Below, piece after piece: positions 25,560 through 34,323 of a stretch of 64,000 nt of DNA. Positions within the stretch are counted from its first letter, which is position 1. Each line of letters begins with the position of its first letter. Source of the stretch: Bacillus_BD sp963765265 (GTDB taxonomy: Bacteria; Bacillota; Bacilli; Bacillales; Cytobacillaceae); assembly GCA_963765265.1 (NCBI GenBank), contig CAVXVN010000013.1, positions 51,914 through 115,913 on the forward strand. The letters run 5' to 3'. The notes beneath the pieces were generated by a model. The model ran no database searches. It saw only the letters and a list, made by a program, of their open reading frames with translations, and was not told the DNA's origin. The translations under genes were made by a program, and so were the position numbers.

Positions 25560-25778
25560 ACATCTTAACTAATACAACAAAATTGAAGGGAAAAACATTC
25601 TTGTACTGATTGAAAATTATGAAATTTTATAAGTTAAATAATTGGATTGTGCAGTATTATACTTAAAGTAACGGGGGCAAGAGATTAACAGTTGCTTTTT
25701 GTTCTAAAGTAGCAGTTTTATTGAAGAAATTATGTTTAGTTATTAGAAATGAAGAAGCAAGAAAGGAAAGAGCTTTCT

Positions 25779-25982
25779 TTGAAAAAAGTAAAAATCCATC
25801 CATTAATAATATTTGCTTTAATAATGAGTTCCATCTCAATGGCACTATATGCTTATCGAAACTATACAAGTCAAGAAATTGGCTATGGGATAGTATTTAC
25901 AATATTATGTATCTTTCTATTCGAAATAGTAATTCATAGTATTATAAGAAATAGAAAGATTAACAATGAAAAGACCAAGTGA
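25779..25982 (+). CDS. Small membrane protein, hypothetical
   Basis: 67 residues with two hydrophobic stretches (HPLIIFALIMSSISMALYA and IGYGIVFTILCIFLFEIVI) and a basic tail. TTG 25779 has AAAGGAAAG eight bases upstream; ATG 25749 is in frame but has no site. No family recognised. Terminated by the hairpin at 26008. Confidence 0.5.
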   Translation: MKKVKIHPLIIFALIMSSISMALYAYRNYTSQEIGYGIVFTILCIFLFEIVIHSIIRNRKINNEKTK

Positions 25983-26007
25983 ATTCTGTTTTATTGAACT
26001 AAAGGGT

Positions 26008-26037
26008 GCGTTTCTACAATAAGTGGAGACGCTTTTT
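26008..26037 (+). terminator. Rho-independent terminator
   Basis: GCGTTTC pairs with GAGACGC (one wobble pair), followed by TTTTT. Confidence 0.75.
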
Positions 26038-26118
26038 CACTAAAGGGCAGGTTAATGAAAGAAAAGTATGCTCCCAATATAAGGTAAAATATAGTAACGT
26101 TGATTTAGGGGTGCATGT

Positions 26119-26316
26119 GTGAAAACTATTAGAAAATACTTATATATTATTTATTTTGTTATATTGTATATCGGGCTAATTGCTTTTGAATACTTTAACA
26201 ATCGTGATCTCAATTGGTTTGAGAATTTAATTCAATCCATTTTTTATGTTTTGTTCCTTATGTTTTTTAATTGGGCATTAAATGGTAAAGATAATAAGAA
26301 TGAAAAAAAGACATGA
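26119..26316 (+). CDS. Small membrane protein, hypothetical
   Basis: 65 residues from a GTG start, with two predicted helices (YIIYFVILYIGLIAFEYF and LIQSIFYVLFLMFFNWAL) and a charged Lys/Asn-rich tail. Site AGGGGTG is 6-8 bases upstream. It resembles the many short YoqO-like membrane proteins of bacilli, but I cannot name a family. Confidence 0.5.
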   Translation: MKTIRKYLYIIYFVILYIGLIAFEYFNNRDLNWFENLIQSIFYVLFLMFFNWALNGKDNKNEKKT

Positions 26317-26474
26317 ACTTTTAAAATACAAAAATAAACAATCTTCAACTACCATGAAAATAAACTTCAGTAACTTTTGGAAAAAGGCAATACTAAAGAA
26401 GATGCAGCTTATTTATTTTTTAAAAAGAGGAGAGCGCCTAATTAATTGGTTGTATCGAAGAAAAATTGACTGGA

Positions 26475-26750
26475 TTAAGATGCTTCAGTTTCTTTTAATT
26501 TAACTGTGTATCCTAAACTTTCAAGCCTTTGTAGGGAATGTCGAACATTTGATTGCTCTTTTTGCTTATCAAAGTAGTATTCTCTTAAGTATACATACAT
26601 TTCTTCCCGAGTTAAGAGATAATAGGAGATGCGTAACATGGCATGAGCGACGACAATTCCTGCTCGTTTCTTATCTTTTCCTGATGCTGTACGCCTATAC
26701 AGTGCACCGTGGTCGTTGGAGTCAGACTAACGGATGGGCTCAAACGCACT
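26475..26750 (-). mobile_element. IS110 family transposase, C-terminal remnant
   Basis: Read on the minus strand, the region gives RRTASGKDKKRAGIVVAHAM, then RISYYLLTREEMYVYLREYY and a final SLQRLESLGYTVKLKETEAS before a stop at 26475. This is the end of the IS110-type (DEDD/RuvC plus Tnp) transposase. Upstream (about 26740) an in-frame stop occurs and the rest is lost. A dead remnant, so an IS once sat here. The stretch 26760-26985 holds only hairpins and no gene. Confidence 0.7.
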
Positions 26751-26824
26751 ATAGTTCATCGGCCTTCCTCTCCCAGCCGTATAATCAGTATTGACGGTTT
26801 TTCACCATTTTCATTCTCTGTGGT

Positions 26825-26845
26825 GAAGCGCTGATTTTGCGCTTC
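26825..26845 (+). repeat. Short perfect hairpin
   Basis: GAAGCGC and GCGCTTC around TGATTTT. It has no T tract and lies next to the IS110 remnant and the AGCATT repeat hairpin. Confidence 0.5.
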
Positions 26846-26862
26846 ATGGATGGCTAATGGGT

Positions 26863-26906
26863 AGCATTACTTGAATAACGGTAATGCTCCTTTCTTCTTC
26901 AAGTAA
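26863..26906 (+). repeat. Dispersed hairpin repeat, copy 1
   Basis: AGCATTAC pairs with GTAATGCT (26863-26888), followed by CCTTTCTTCTTCAAGTAAAG. The same hairpin plus tail recurs at 27622-27666. In both places the copy ends shortly upstream of a small gene. Confidence 0.6.
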
Positions 26907-26987
26907 AGAAGCAGGATTGTTGAACAAGAACAGGTTTACAATACATGAGTTAAACTTTTAATTTCTAATAGAAAGTAGGTTGATATA

Positions 26988-27446
26988 ATGAGTAACGATT
27001 CTATTATTCAAATGTGGGAGGGCTATCGGGAAATTGACCCTAATGTACCTAAAGAGTATGTAGCTTGGGCATTTGGAGATTCAAAGGAAATGGCTGATGA
27101 GCTTGCAAAGTTAGTGTTAGAAGGAAAAAAGACAGCAACGGCATCAAATTATACTTTATATGAACTGGAAAAAGAGGAATTACCGTTTCCTGGTCTTATC
27201 AATATTATTCTTGATGGTGATGGAAAAGCGGTTGCAATAGCAGAGACTACATCAGTAGAAGTGGTGCCTTTTGATGAAGTTACCCAAGAACACGCATATC
27301 TGGAAGGTGAAGGTGACTGTACATTAAATTATTGGCGCGACGTTCATGAAACCTTCTTTAAAAAAGAATTTGAAAATATGAGCAAAGTTTTTGATGATAA
27401 AATTCCTGTTGTTTGTGAAAGGTTTAGGCTATTGTATAAAAAATAA
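26988..27446 (+). CDS. ASCH domain protein
   Basis: A 152-residue PUA-like ASCH protein: WEGYREIDPNVPKEY, then AFGDSKEMADELAKLVLEGKKTATAS, LPFPGLINIILDG and the C-terminal GEGDCTLNYWRDVHETFF. ASCH proteins are thought to bind RNA or modified nucleosides; some hydrolyse N4-acylcytidines. It stands alone, with site AAGTAGG before the ATG. Confidence 0.88.
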   Translation: MSNDSIIQMWEGYREIDPNVPKEYVAWAFGDSKEMADELAKLVLEGKKTATASNYTLYELEKEELPFPGLINIILDGDGKAVAIAETTSVEVVPFDEVTQEHAYLEGEGDCTLNYWRDVHETFFKKEFENMSKVFDDKIPVVCERFRLLYKK

Positions 27447-27621
27447 AAGTGAGTTTGTCATTTTTATTAAGGGAGCGATTACTACATAAAGGGTATTAAT
27501 TTTTCAGTGAGAGTAGAGGTCGGTTGAGTATGAAACAACTATATTTGTCATTAAACGAAGCAGGTTTAATGTTTAAAGTGCCTACAGAACAGAGAGTGGT
27601 TGAAAACCTTCTTTAACGGGG

Positions 27622-27666
27622 AGCATTACTGGAACAGCACAATGCTTTTTCCTTCTTCAAGTAAAG
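27622..27666 (+). repeat. Dispersed hairpin repeat, copy 2
   Basis: AGCATT pairs with AATGCT (27622-27646), followed by the same CTTCTTCAAGTAAAG tail as copy 1. Just upstream (about 27531-27617) a 28-codon frame starts MKQLYLSLNEAGLMFKV; its status is unclear. Confidence 0.55.
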
Positions 27667-27696
27667 GTTAGTGTAAGTTGAAAGGAAGTGACATTA

Positions 27697-27930
27697 TTGT
27701 TGAAAATTCTTCGTTATGTGTTATCAGTAATAACCTTTTTATTTGCTTCTTATGGACTAATTACGAAAAGTTTTAAGTTTGGGGATATTATGATTTTTTT
27801 CTTAGGTCTAACTATGTTGGTTATGGGGATAGAAGAATTTCGAAATGAACGGAAAGTAATAGGTTGTTTTCTAATTGTTGCTTTTTTATATTCATTATTC
27901 GTATCAATTGAAGGGTACTTATTAAGCTAA
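27697..27930 (+). CDS. DUF3953 small membrane protein
   Basis: 77 residues and three hydrophobic helices: ILRYVLSVITFLFASYGLI, DIMIFFLGLTMLVMGIEEF and VIGCFLIVAFLYSLFVSIEGY, matching the DUF3953 pattern. The start is TTG 27697 (or 27700), about 9-12 bases from AAAGGAAG; GTG 27688 abuts the site. Function unknown. A terminator follows directly. Confidence 0.75.
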   Translation: MLKILRYVLSVITFLFASYGLITKSFKFGDIMIFFLGLTMLVMGIEEFRNERKVIGCFLIVAFLYSLFVSIEGYLLS

Positions 27931-27933
27931 TGG

Positions 27934-27968
27934 GTAGCGATCGTTCAAAAAGAACAGTCGCTACTTTT
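27934..27968 (+). terminator. Rho-independent terminator after the DUF3953 gene
   Basis: GTAGCGA/TCGCTAC outer stem with inner GTTC/GAAC, followed by TTTTG. Confidence 0.82.
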
Positions 27969-28097
27969 GCTAGTGGCAGGTTAGTTCAAAAACATAGCCA
28001 GTAAAATAGATGTTAAAATAAAACTATATTGATTGGAACATTTTTGAAACCTTTAGTAATTGTACCGTTTTTAAAATTTTGAAAAGGAGATGCAGAA

Positions 28098-28163
28098 ATG
28101 ATGGGGAGGCAAGTAAAGTTTGGTGAACAAGAACTAATGTTAAGCCTCACAGGTGCAGGATAA
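28098..28163 (+). other. Possible 21-codon ORF or gene remnant
   Basis: ATG ATG GGG after a good AAAGGAGATG site encodes a short peptide (starts MMGRQVKFGEQELMLS) ending at 28163. No family recognised. It may be the start of a deleted gene, given how many deletions occur here. Nothing else is seen in 27970-28290. Confidence 0.25.
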
Positions 28164-28290
28164 CACAAAAAGTTCAAAGTAATAAGTTCAATCGTTCTGT
28201 TTGATTTGAATTTGAATATGATTAAAGATACGTTATTACATTCTTTCCAGCGATCATATCAAGCGATTAAATAACGGGGGATAAATTCTT

Positions 28291-28569
28291 ATGGATAATG
28301 TATTAAAAGTATCATCAAAATCAAATCCGAATTCAGTTGCAGGTGCAATTGCAGGCGTATTACGTGAAAGAGGAAATACAGAAATAGAAATTCAAGTGAT
28401 TGGAGCTGGTGCTTTAAATCAAGCGATTAAAGCTATTGCCATTGCAAGAGGGTACATAGCTCCTAGCGGTGTTAATCTTGTTTTTGTTCCAGCATTTACT
28501 GATGTTTTAATCAATAATGAACATAGAACAGCAATCAAATTAATTGTAGGTCCTAGAAAAACAAGATAG
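28291..28569 (+). CDS. spoVS: Stage V sporulation protein S (SpoVS) family
   Basis: 92 residues, highly similar to SpoVS (86 aa): LKVSSKSNPNSVAGAIAG, then VIGAGALNQAIKAIAIARG and PAFTDVLINNEHRTAIKLI. SpoVS is an Alba-fold DNA/RNA-binding protein needed for spore coat assembly and septation control. The slightly longer N-terminus and the location outside the usual ymdB-spoVS region suggest a paralogue. Site GGGGGAT precedes the ATG. Confidence 0.92.
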   Translation: MDNVLKVSSKSNPNSVAGAIAGVLRERGNTEIEIQVIGAGALNQAIKAIAIARGYIAPSGVNLVFVPAFTDVLINNEHRTAIKLIVGPRKTR

Positions 28570-28671
28570 ATTTTCGTTGAGAAGATCAATAAAAGAATTA
28601 TTTAACAAACATTCGCCTGCCTAATGTTCTATTAGCCTGTTGTGCGATCGGGTTCTTTTAATAATGCGAAA

Positions 28672-28697
28672 AAGCGACACCATTTGAGGTGCCGCTT
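28672..28697 (+). terminator. Weak hairpin after the spoVS-like gene
   Basis: AAGCGACACC pairs with GGTGCCGCTT with one mismatch; the tail AATTGC is poor in T. The 28700-28920 stretch shows no gene. Confidence 0.45.
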
Positions 28698-28921
28698 AAT
28701 TGCATTTATTCGGTTCATTGGCTTTAGCTTATATTGTAGAGCAAGGGTATGCTCCTTCCCTTATTATTGATTAATTGTAAAAACTAAAGTCTTACCATCT
28801 TGAGAAATATAATTACCTTGGTGGAAACTTTTTACATATAACCTATTGAAGAGAGAACAGTTTAAGGCAGTTTTCTCTTGTTTTCTGTTAGAAAATCATA
28901 CAGTATCATAGACTAGACATT

Positions 28922-29330
28922 ATTAATGAATTTAGACATCTACAACGTTTTTCGGAGTTTCAAAGAATCTTTTTAAAATCTAGTGGATTACCATATCAAG
29001 CTGGAGAATTGATGAAACAGCCTGACTTAGCTTTAACTTTAGAAGGAATCGCAAATGTGGGAAGTTCATTCCTCTATCAAGGTGAACTGGCTAAATTAAT
29101 ATCTCGAGATCTACAAAATAATGGCGGTCTGTTAACCTATCAATATTTCATAAATCACCGTTCCGATTGGGTCGATCCGATTTCTGTCCGTTATCGGGGA
29201 TATCAGGTCTATAATGTCCCACCAAATTCACAAGGCTTTGCTTCGCTTTCCATATTAAACATTATAAATAACTTTGATCTGTCCTATATTGAAGAAGGCT
29301 CTGCTGACCACTATCACTTACTTACAGAGG
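28922..29330 (+). pseudogene. Gamma-glutamyltransferase, internal fragment
   Basis: An open frame without a proper start encodes the middle of a gamma-glutamyltransferase large chain (KSSGLPYQAGELMKQPDLA, then ISVRYRGYQVYNVPPNSQG and FASLSILNIINNFDL). The 5' part, the autocleavage Thr and the small chain are absent. The frame runs on, in register, into the end of a ChrA-like transporter. Dead gene produced by a deletion. Confidence 0.8.
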
Positions 29331-29437
29331 CAATATTTATTGCCATTTTAACCTTATTGATATTAGAAAAGTGGAAAGTGCATCCTGCATTTGTCATTGT
29401 CGGTGGATTGGTTTTTGGGGCGATCTTTTTAGTGTAA
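29331..29437 (+). pseudogene. Chromate transporter (ChrA-like), C-terminal fragment
   Basis: The last ~35 residues of the chimeric frame (AIFIAILTLLILEKWKVHPA and GGLVFGAIFLV) look like the final membrane helix pair of ChrA/CHR-type transporters (typically FKVNPALLIVGGALLGL). Only the tail remains. The assignment rests on a short stretch. Confidence 0.55.
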
Positions 29438-29556
29438 AAGTACAGCTGCCCATAAGCATAACGAAAAGCAAAAGATGTTAACCGCAAATGGTTAGCATCT
29501 TATTTTTGTGGCTCCCATATAAAAATAGTTTTTTGGGGGAAGTATGAAACATCGAT

Positions 29557-31308
29557 TTAAGGAAGTATTTTCAGAGGTGCTTCTATATCCAAATGACAAA
29601 ACTTGCCTACGTGAAATAGTCCCTGGAGAGTTAATCTTAACTCCGGAATAACAGGGAGAACTAGGAAGGATAAAGTTAAAAATGGATTGAAGTCTCTACT
29701 AGCACCTAATTTAACTAGGGCAGTATCGAGTTTTTTAAGCTTTTGATAGACATCAGGATAGGGAAGCGGGGAAATAAGGCCGCCAATTGGTAAATCTAGT
29801 GATGCTAGAATCGCCCCATTCTGAACAACAATTAAACCTCCATGTCTTAGTTTTAATTCTGAAGCGGCTACTAGCATATCCTGATCATTATCACCGCAAA
29901 CGATGAGGTTATGAGAGTCGTGAGCAATGGTTGTTGCAATCGCCCCGCTTTTTATACCAAGTCCTTTGACAATGCCTAAGCCAATTTGTCCAGTCATCTG
30001 ATGTCTTTCGATTAAGGCTATTTTCAATTGATCTTTTTGGATAGAAGGTTGGAACATTCCTCTGCTATCTGTTTCGACTTCCTCGATAGCATGTCTTGTT
30101 ACAAGGTTATTGGGAATAATTTCAATCATATTAGCCACCGTGCTTGAAAGGGGGATCTGTAAATCGTTCTGACTTATAGGCTGAAACACAACCGTTTCAC
30201 GTAATGATGAGTATTCTTTAGGTGAAGCACTTTTTAGGAGGCTGGATAATTGACCGTTCGAGATCACGACGTTTCCATTTTTAATCACTTGCTGAATCCT
30301 CATTTCTGTTAGGTCGTCGATGATTAGAATATCTGCTTGGTAGCCTGGGGCGATGGCTCCTTTATGATAAAGACCAAAACATTCAGCTGCATTTAGCGTT
30401 GCCATTTGAATGGCAAGTATAGGATTGATGCCTAACTGAATGGCAAGCTTGATACTGTAGTCAATACTTCCTTCTTCCATTAAGTCGTCAAGATGCTTAT
30501 CATCGGTGACAAATAAACAGCGGCGGGCATTGCGGTTGTTGACAACATGAATGATATTCTTCAAGTCTTTAGCAACCGTTCCTTCGCGAATCATTAAATA
30601 CATGCCTTTTTGCAACCGATCTCTGGCTTCTTCGAGAGTGGTGCATTCATGATCTGTTCGTATTCCTGCGGCCATATAGACATTTAAGTCATGAGCTGAT
30701 AGCCCCGCAGCATGTCCATCGATTTTCTTTCCATGAATGGTTGTCGCTTTTATTTTCTTAAGCATTGAATCTTCTGCATGAAGTAGAGCGGGAAAATTCA
30801 TCACTTCTGCCAGCCCAAGAACTCTAGGATGTATTAGTAATGGTGTTAGCTCCTCCGCATTTAGTTTTGCCCCAGCAACCTCAAAATCAGTGGCAGGAAC
30901 ACAAGATGGCAGCATAACAAAGACATCGATTAAAAGGTCTTCTGATTGCTCAAGCATATACTCAATTCCTTTTACCCCACAAACGTTTGCGATTTCATGT
31001 GGGTCTGAAATGACGGTGGTGACGCCGTGTCTAATCAGAACTTTTGCAAATTCTTCAGGGGTAACCATAGACGATTCAATATGAACATGTCCATCAATTA
31101 ATCCGGGTGAAAGATAACCCCCCTTGGCATCTATTTCTTTTTTTCCCCTGAACAGGCCAATCCCTGCGATATAACCATCAACAATGGCGACATCCGCTTC
31201 AATAATATCTGAATTAAAAACATCGATAATTTTTCCGTTTTTGATGACGAGGTCTGCTGGCTCCTGACCTGAAGCAACAGCGATTCTCCTTGCTAAATTA
31301 TTAACCAA
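29557..31308 (-). CDS. ade: Adenine deaminase
   Basis: Converts adenine to hypoxanthine plus ammonia. A 583-residue amidohydrolase of AdeC length. Visible are LVIKNGKIIDVF, the metal motif GLIDGHVHIESSM, SDPHEIANVCG, HAAGLSAHDLN, FVTDDKHLDDLM and the C-terminal DSHNLIVCGDND. The start is TTG 31308, eight bases after AAAGGAG; the longer ATG reading overlaps guaD. It lies 20 bases after guaD on the same strand, so the pair forms a purine-base deamination operon feeding hypoxanthine and xanthine to the puc enzymes. Confidence 0.92.
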   Translation of the reverse strand: MVNNLARRIAVASGQEPADLVIKNGKIIDVFNSDIIEADVAIVDGYIAGIGLFRGKKEIDAKGGYLSPGLIDGHVHIESSMVTPEEFAKVLIRHGVTTVISDPHEIANVCGVKGIEYMLEQSEDLLIDVFVMLPSCVPATDFEVAGAKLNAEELTPLLIHPRVLGLAEVMNFPALLHAEDSMLKKIKATTIHGKKIDGHAAGLSAHDLNVYMAAGIRTDHECTTLEEARDRLQKGMYLMIREGTVAKDLKNIIHVVNNRNARRCLFVTDDKHLDDLMEEGSIDYSIKLAIQLGINPILAIQMATLNAAECFGLYHKGAIAPGYQADILIIDDLTEMRIQQVIKNGNVVISNGQLSSLLKSASPKEYSSLRETVVFQPISQNDLQIPLSSTVANMIEIIPNNLVTRHAIEEVETDSRGMFQPSIQKDQLKIALIERHQMTGQIGLGIVKGLGIKSGAIATTIAHDSHNLIVCGDNDQDMLVAASELKLRHGGLIVVQNGAILASLDLPIGGLISPLPYPDVYQKLKKLDTALVKLGASRDFNPFLTLSFLVLPVIPELRLTLQGLFHVGKFCHLDIEAPLKILP

Positions 31309-31328
31309 CGTAACCACTCCTTTCTTTT

Positions 31329-31799
31329 TTAGTATGTGATCTTGTTGATGGAAGTTTCCCATGCGTTAAAGGGTTCTTTTGCTACTGTTGGAGATAATTT
31401 GATCATTGGAATTTTCCTTTTTTCATGAGGGATATTTAGTTGTTCATAAATGAATTTGTCGTCAAACCCAATAGCTGCAGCATCTTCTTTTGTACAGGCA
31501 TAATAAACAGCTTTCGGCCTCGCCCAGAATATGGCACCAAGACACATTGGACAAGGTTCACAGCTCGTATAGAGTTCACAGTCATCAAGTTGAAAGGTAT
31601 TTAACCGTTGACATGCTTCCCGAATCGCTTGGATTTCGGCATGGGCAGTAGGGTCGTTTAGTCTAGTTACGTGATTTTGACCTACACCGACAATTTCTCC
31701 ATTTTTTACGACGATCGCCCCAAAGGGTCCTCCTGTGTTTTCTTTAACATTGTCGAGTCCAAGTTGAATTGCCTTCATTATGAATTGCTGTTCCATCAT
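31329..31799 (-). CDS. guaD: Guanine deaminase
   Basis: Converts guanine to xanthine. A 156-residue CDA-fold enzyme like B. subtilis GuaD. GGPFGAIVVKNGEI is followed by the zinc motif NDPTAHAEIQAIREAC (His-Ala-Glu) and TSCEPCPMCLGAIFWAR (Pro-Cys-x2-Cys), then the GFDDKFIYEQL and FNAWET C-terminal swap segments. The ATG at 31799 follows GGGGAGAAG; the ATG at 31826 is in frame but upstream of that site. Confidence 0.93.
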   Translation of the reverse strand: MMEQQFIMKAIQLGLDNVKENTGGPFGAIVVKNGEIVGVGQNHVTRLNDPTAHAEIQAIREACQRLNTFQLDDCELYTSCEPCPMCLGAIFWARPKAVYYACTKEDAAAIGFDDKFIYEQLNIPHEKRKIPMIKLSPTVAKEPFNAWETSINKITY

Positions 31800-32109
31800 T
31801 CTTCTCCCCATTTCATAAGATCTCATTGTATTTGATTAAAAATTGAATAGGAATTCATCCATCTGGCCATCTTTTCTAAAAAAAGACTAAAAAGGTATTG
31901 ATAACATTCTATGTGCTTTTTATACTTTTTCCTACGGTTTTGTAAGGGAAATTTACACATTTTTTTGTGGGGACTGGTCCATCTACCCGCCCAAGATGAG
32001 AGCGGGCGAGATAAGAACTTACCTCTGATATGATTTAGGATTAGTGAACGGAAAATTGGTGGTATCAAAGCTCGTTAGAACCAAAAATCGCATGACCGAT
32101 ACTCTTGGG
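31800..32109. other. Intergenic region between guaD and the allantoinase remnant
   Basis: Should contain the divergent promoter of guaD-ade. A CCCGC/GCGGG hairpin occurs at about 31986-32006. The minus-strand stretch CCTAAATCATATC recalls a purine riboswitch core but lacks its other conserved parts. No gene seen. Confidence 0.35.
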
Positions 32110-32412
32110 AAGGCTTTGATACGGGGTCAAAGATGATGGCTACGGGTGGTGGTACGACTTACTTTGATATGCCGTTAAATGGAATTCCTTCAACGGTCAA
32201 TACACATGCATTGTTCGAAAAAGTGGAGCATGGAAAGGCAAAAAGAAGATAACTTCTTTGCCAAACATAAACAAAGCATTTATATGGGCCATACTTTTCC
32301 ATGTGCGATTAAGCTTACGATTAACAAGGGTTCAATCGTATATGAAAATGGAAAAATGGTTGATGAGAATAGAAAAGGAAAATGGTTAAAACCGAGAAAG
32401 AATCAAATTTAA
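32110..32412 (+). pseudogene. Allantoinase (AllB) remnant with internal deletion
   Basis: The amidohydrolase segment EGFDTGSKMMATGGGTTYFDMPLN and STVNTHALFEKVEHGKAK (about 32110-32240) is the N-terminal third of allantoinase. After a stop and frame change, the C-terminal GHTFPCAIKLTINKGSIVYENGK (to 32412) follows directly. Roughly 300 middle residues with most metal ligands are gone. The gene fits the purine catabolic setting, but the ring-opening step is lost at this locus. Confidence 0.78.
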
Positions 32413-32645
32413 ACGGCTTTATAATAGTAAAAAGAGTAAGACGAATACACCATCCTTTCTTTAGAATGATTAATAGTTATGTAAGAGAATTTTACACGAA
32501 AGTGGAATAGACTAATAAAATAAGTCATAATATTCGAAATAATCTATGAGCGGCACTTATTAGGAGTAAGGTGGTGCAGATGTATAGGGTATTCATCAAA
32601 TGAATAAAACATGTCACAATCCCGAAATGAAAGAGGTGCAGATAT

Positions 32646-33683
32646 TTGGATAATATTCATCAGATCTTACAGGCGGCGCCCTCTGAAAATGATGTGTTAG
32701 CAACGGTGATCGATGTGGATGGCTCTGCTTATCGAAAAGAAGGCGCAACGATGTTAATCCAGGAACAAGGAAAACTTGTGGGAATGTTAAGCGGAGGTTG
32801 TTTAGAAGAAGATGTACGGTTGCGGGCAGAAGGAATGAAAAAAGGCCAATCGCAATCTTTTCTTTATAATATGAAAAACGAAAACGACTTAGATTGGGGG
32901 CAGGGAGCCGGATGTAACGGAGCTATTCGTGTTTTGTTAGAAAAAATAGATACATCCTATTGGCTCCATCTTCAAAAAATCCACGAATACCTATTAAAAG
33001 GCAAATCCGTTTTAGCAGTAAAAAGGCTTTCGCCAGAATATTCGGTCTCAGAATATGTATATATGGTGGATGAAGACAGTTGCTGGGGGATATGGGAGGA
33101 TGATTTTTTAAAAACTGTGTTGATGGAAAAGGAGAAATACGATCAATCCACCACCAGCGGAATTCGTTACGTAGAGGAACTTTCCTGCGATTGCTTTTTT
33201 CATTGGTTTCATCCGAGACCGCGCCTTTTGATCGTTGGAGCTGGTCCGGGCGCCATTCCACTCTGCCATTTTGCCAGCAAAACAGGATTTACAGTGACGA
33301 TAACAGATTGGCGGCCAGCGCTGTGCAATAAAGAAACATTTCCTCATGCCGATGTGTTATTGACGGGCTTTCCTGCTGAAATATTCCCGGAATTAGAGTT
33401 TTATCCTCATGATTTTGTCGTAGTGATGACCCATCACTTTCAACGCGATAAAGAAGTGTTGCATTATTTGCTGGATAAGCCATTTCGTTACATTGGCATG
33501 ATCGGATCGAAGGAAAGGACTCGCAGATTATTGGACGGAAAAGAGCTTCCGCCGAATATACACACACCGATTGGATTAGCGATTGGTGCGGAGGGTCCAG
33601 AGGAAATCGCGATTAGTATTATGGCAGAACTGATTCAGTTAAATCGCACGCTAGTTCAAACGAAAATAGAGGCTGTGATATGA
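32646..33683 (+). CDS. pucA: Xanthine dehydrogenase accessory protein (XdhC/PucA)
   Basis: An XdhC-family factor that inserts the sulfurated molybdenum cofactor into xanthine dehydrogenase. The N-terminal XdhC_CoxI domain shows VIDVDGSAYRKEGATML, GMLSGGCLEEDV and DWGQGAGCNGAI. The C-terminal Rossmann domain shows LLIVGAGPGAIPL and FRYIGMIGSKERTRRL. It starts at TTG 32646 behind GAAAGAGGTG. Length (345 aa) is close to B. subtilis PucA (330). First gene of the pucABCDE operon; its stop overlaps the next start (ATGA). Confidence 0.93.
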   Translation: MDNIHQILQAAPSENDVLATVIDVDGSAYRKEGATMLIQEQGKLVGMLSGGCLEEDVRLRAEGMKKGQSQSFLYNMKNENDLDWGQGAGCNGAIRVLLEKIDTSYWLHLQKIHEYLLKGKSVLAVKRLSPEYSVSEYVYMVDEDSCWGIWEDDFLKTVLMEKEKYDQSTTSGIRYVEELSCDCFFHWFHPRPRLLIVGAGPGAIPLCHFASKTGFTVTITDWRPALCNKETFPHADVLLTGFPAEIFPELEFYPHDFVVVMTHHFQRDKEVLHYLLDKPFRYIGMIGSKERTRRLLDGKELPPNIHTPIGLAIGAEGPEEIAISIMAELIQLNRTLVQTKIEAVI

Positions 33684-34321
33684 GCAACCTTCAAATAATC
33701 GGCATTTTGCTTACCGCCGGCTTTAGTCGCCGAATGGGAATCAATAAACTTTCCTTGCCTCTTGGATCGTCAAATATTGGCAGTTTATGTCTAACCGCAG
33801 CTGTTCAATCCATGCTTGATCATGTACTCGTTGTTAAAAAGAAAGGGGATTCATTAGACTGGATTGATTCCCGTTTAAAGGAAGAGGATTGGAAAAGTCG
33901 TTGGACAGCATGTACATGCGAAAATTCCCCAATAGGGCAGGCTTATTCTTTAAAAGCCGGTATGAGAGAAGCGATAAAACTTGAGGCAGATGCAGTCGTT
34001 ATGTTATTAGGGGATCAACCCTTTTTGACATCAAAATGGATGGATGAGATGATCCACACCTATCGGAGGGCAATCGAACTTGGGGGATCACCTGATTTTG
34101 TTGCAGCAGAATTCGATGGATTGAAAAGACCACCTGTATTATTTTCAAAAAGTGTTTTTACGAAACTATTGGAACTAAACGGTGACCATGGAGGCCGTCA
34201 TCTTATAAGAAATGACAGGCATTCTGGTATTACGATACCCTGTGAGGATCAGACAGCATTTTTTGATATTGATACAAAAGAAGATTATCAAAAAGCGCTG
34301 AAGGTGGGGAGTGAGGGTTGA
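33680..34321 (+). CDS. pucB: Molybdenum cofactor nucleotidyltransferase (PucB/MocA-like)
   Basis: A 213-residue NTP-transferase that probably attaches CMP or GMP to molybdopterin for xanthine dehydrogenase. LLTAGFSRRMGINKLSLPLG is the nucleotide-binding loop, VVMLLGDQPFLTSKWMDE the metal site, and GDHGGRHLIRN the C-terminal motif. It overlaps pucA by four bases and ends three bases before the pucC start. Confidence 0.9.
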   Translation: MSNLQIIGILLTAGFSRRMGINKLSLPLGSSNIGSLCLTAAVQSMLDHVLVVKKKGDSLDWIDSRLKEEDWKSRWTACTCENSPIGQAYSLKAGMREAIKLEADAVVMLLGDQPFLTSKWMDEMIHTYRRAIELGGSPDFVAAEFDGLKRPPVLFSKSVFTKLLELNGDHGGRHLIRNDRHSGITIPCEDQTAFFDIDTKEDYQKALKVGSEG

Positions 34322-34323
34322 AT

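Noticed and set aside
26282..26503. 73-codon plus-strand frame after the small membrane protein
   Set aside because: Starts inside the preceding gene without a site and is Lys/Asn-rich with no family pattern; it runs into the IS110 remnant.
31823..32068. Minus-strand frame upstream of guaD
   Set aside because: No site, no family similarity, lies in the expected promoter region.
31960..32070. Purine riboswitch upstream of guaD on the minus strand
   Set aside because: CCTAAATCATATC recalls the start of the purine aptamer, but the GTTTCTACC loop, the second arm and the closing strand are absent.
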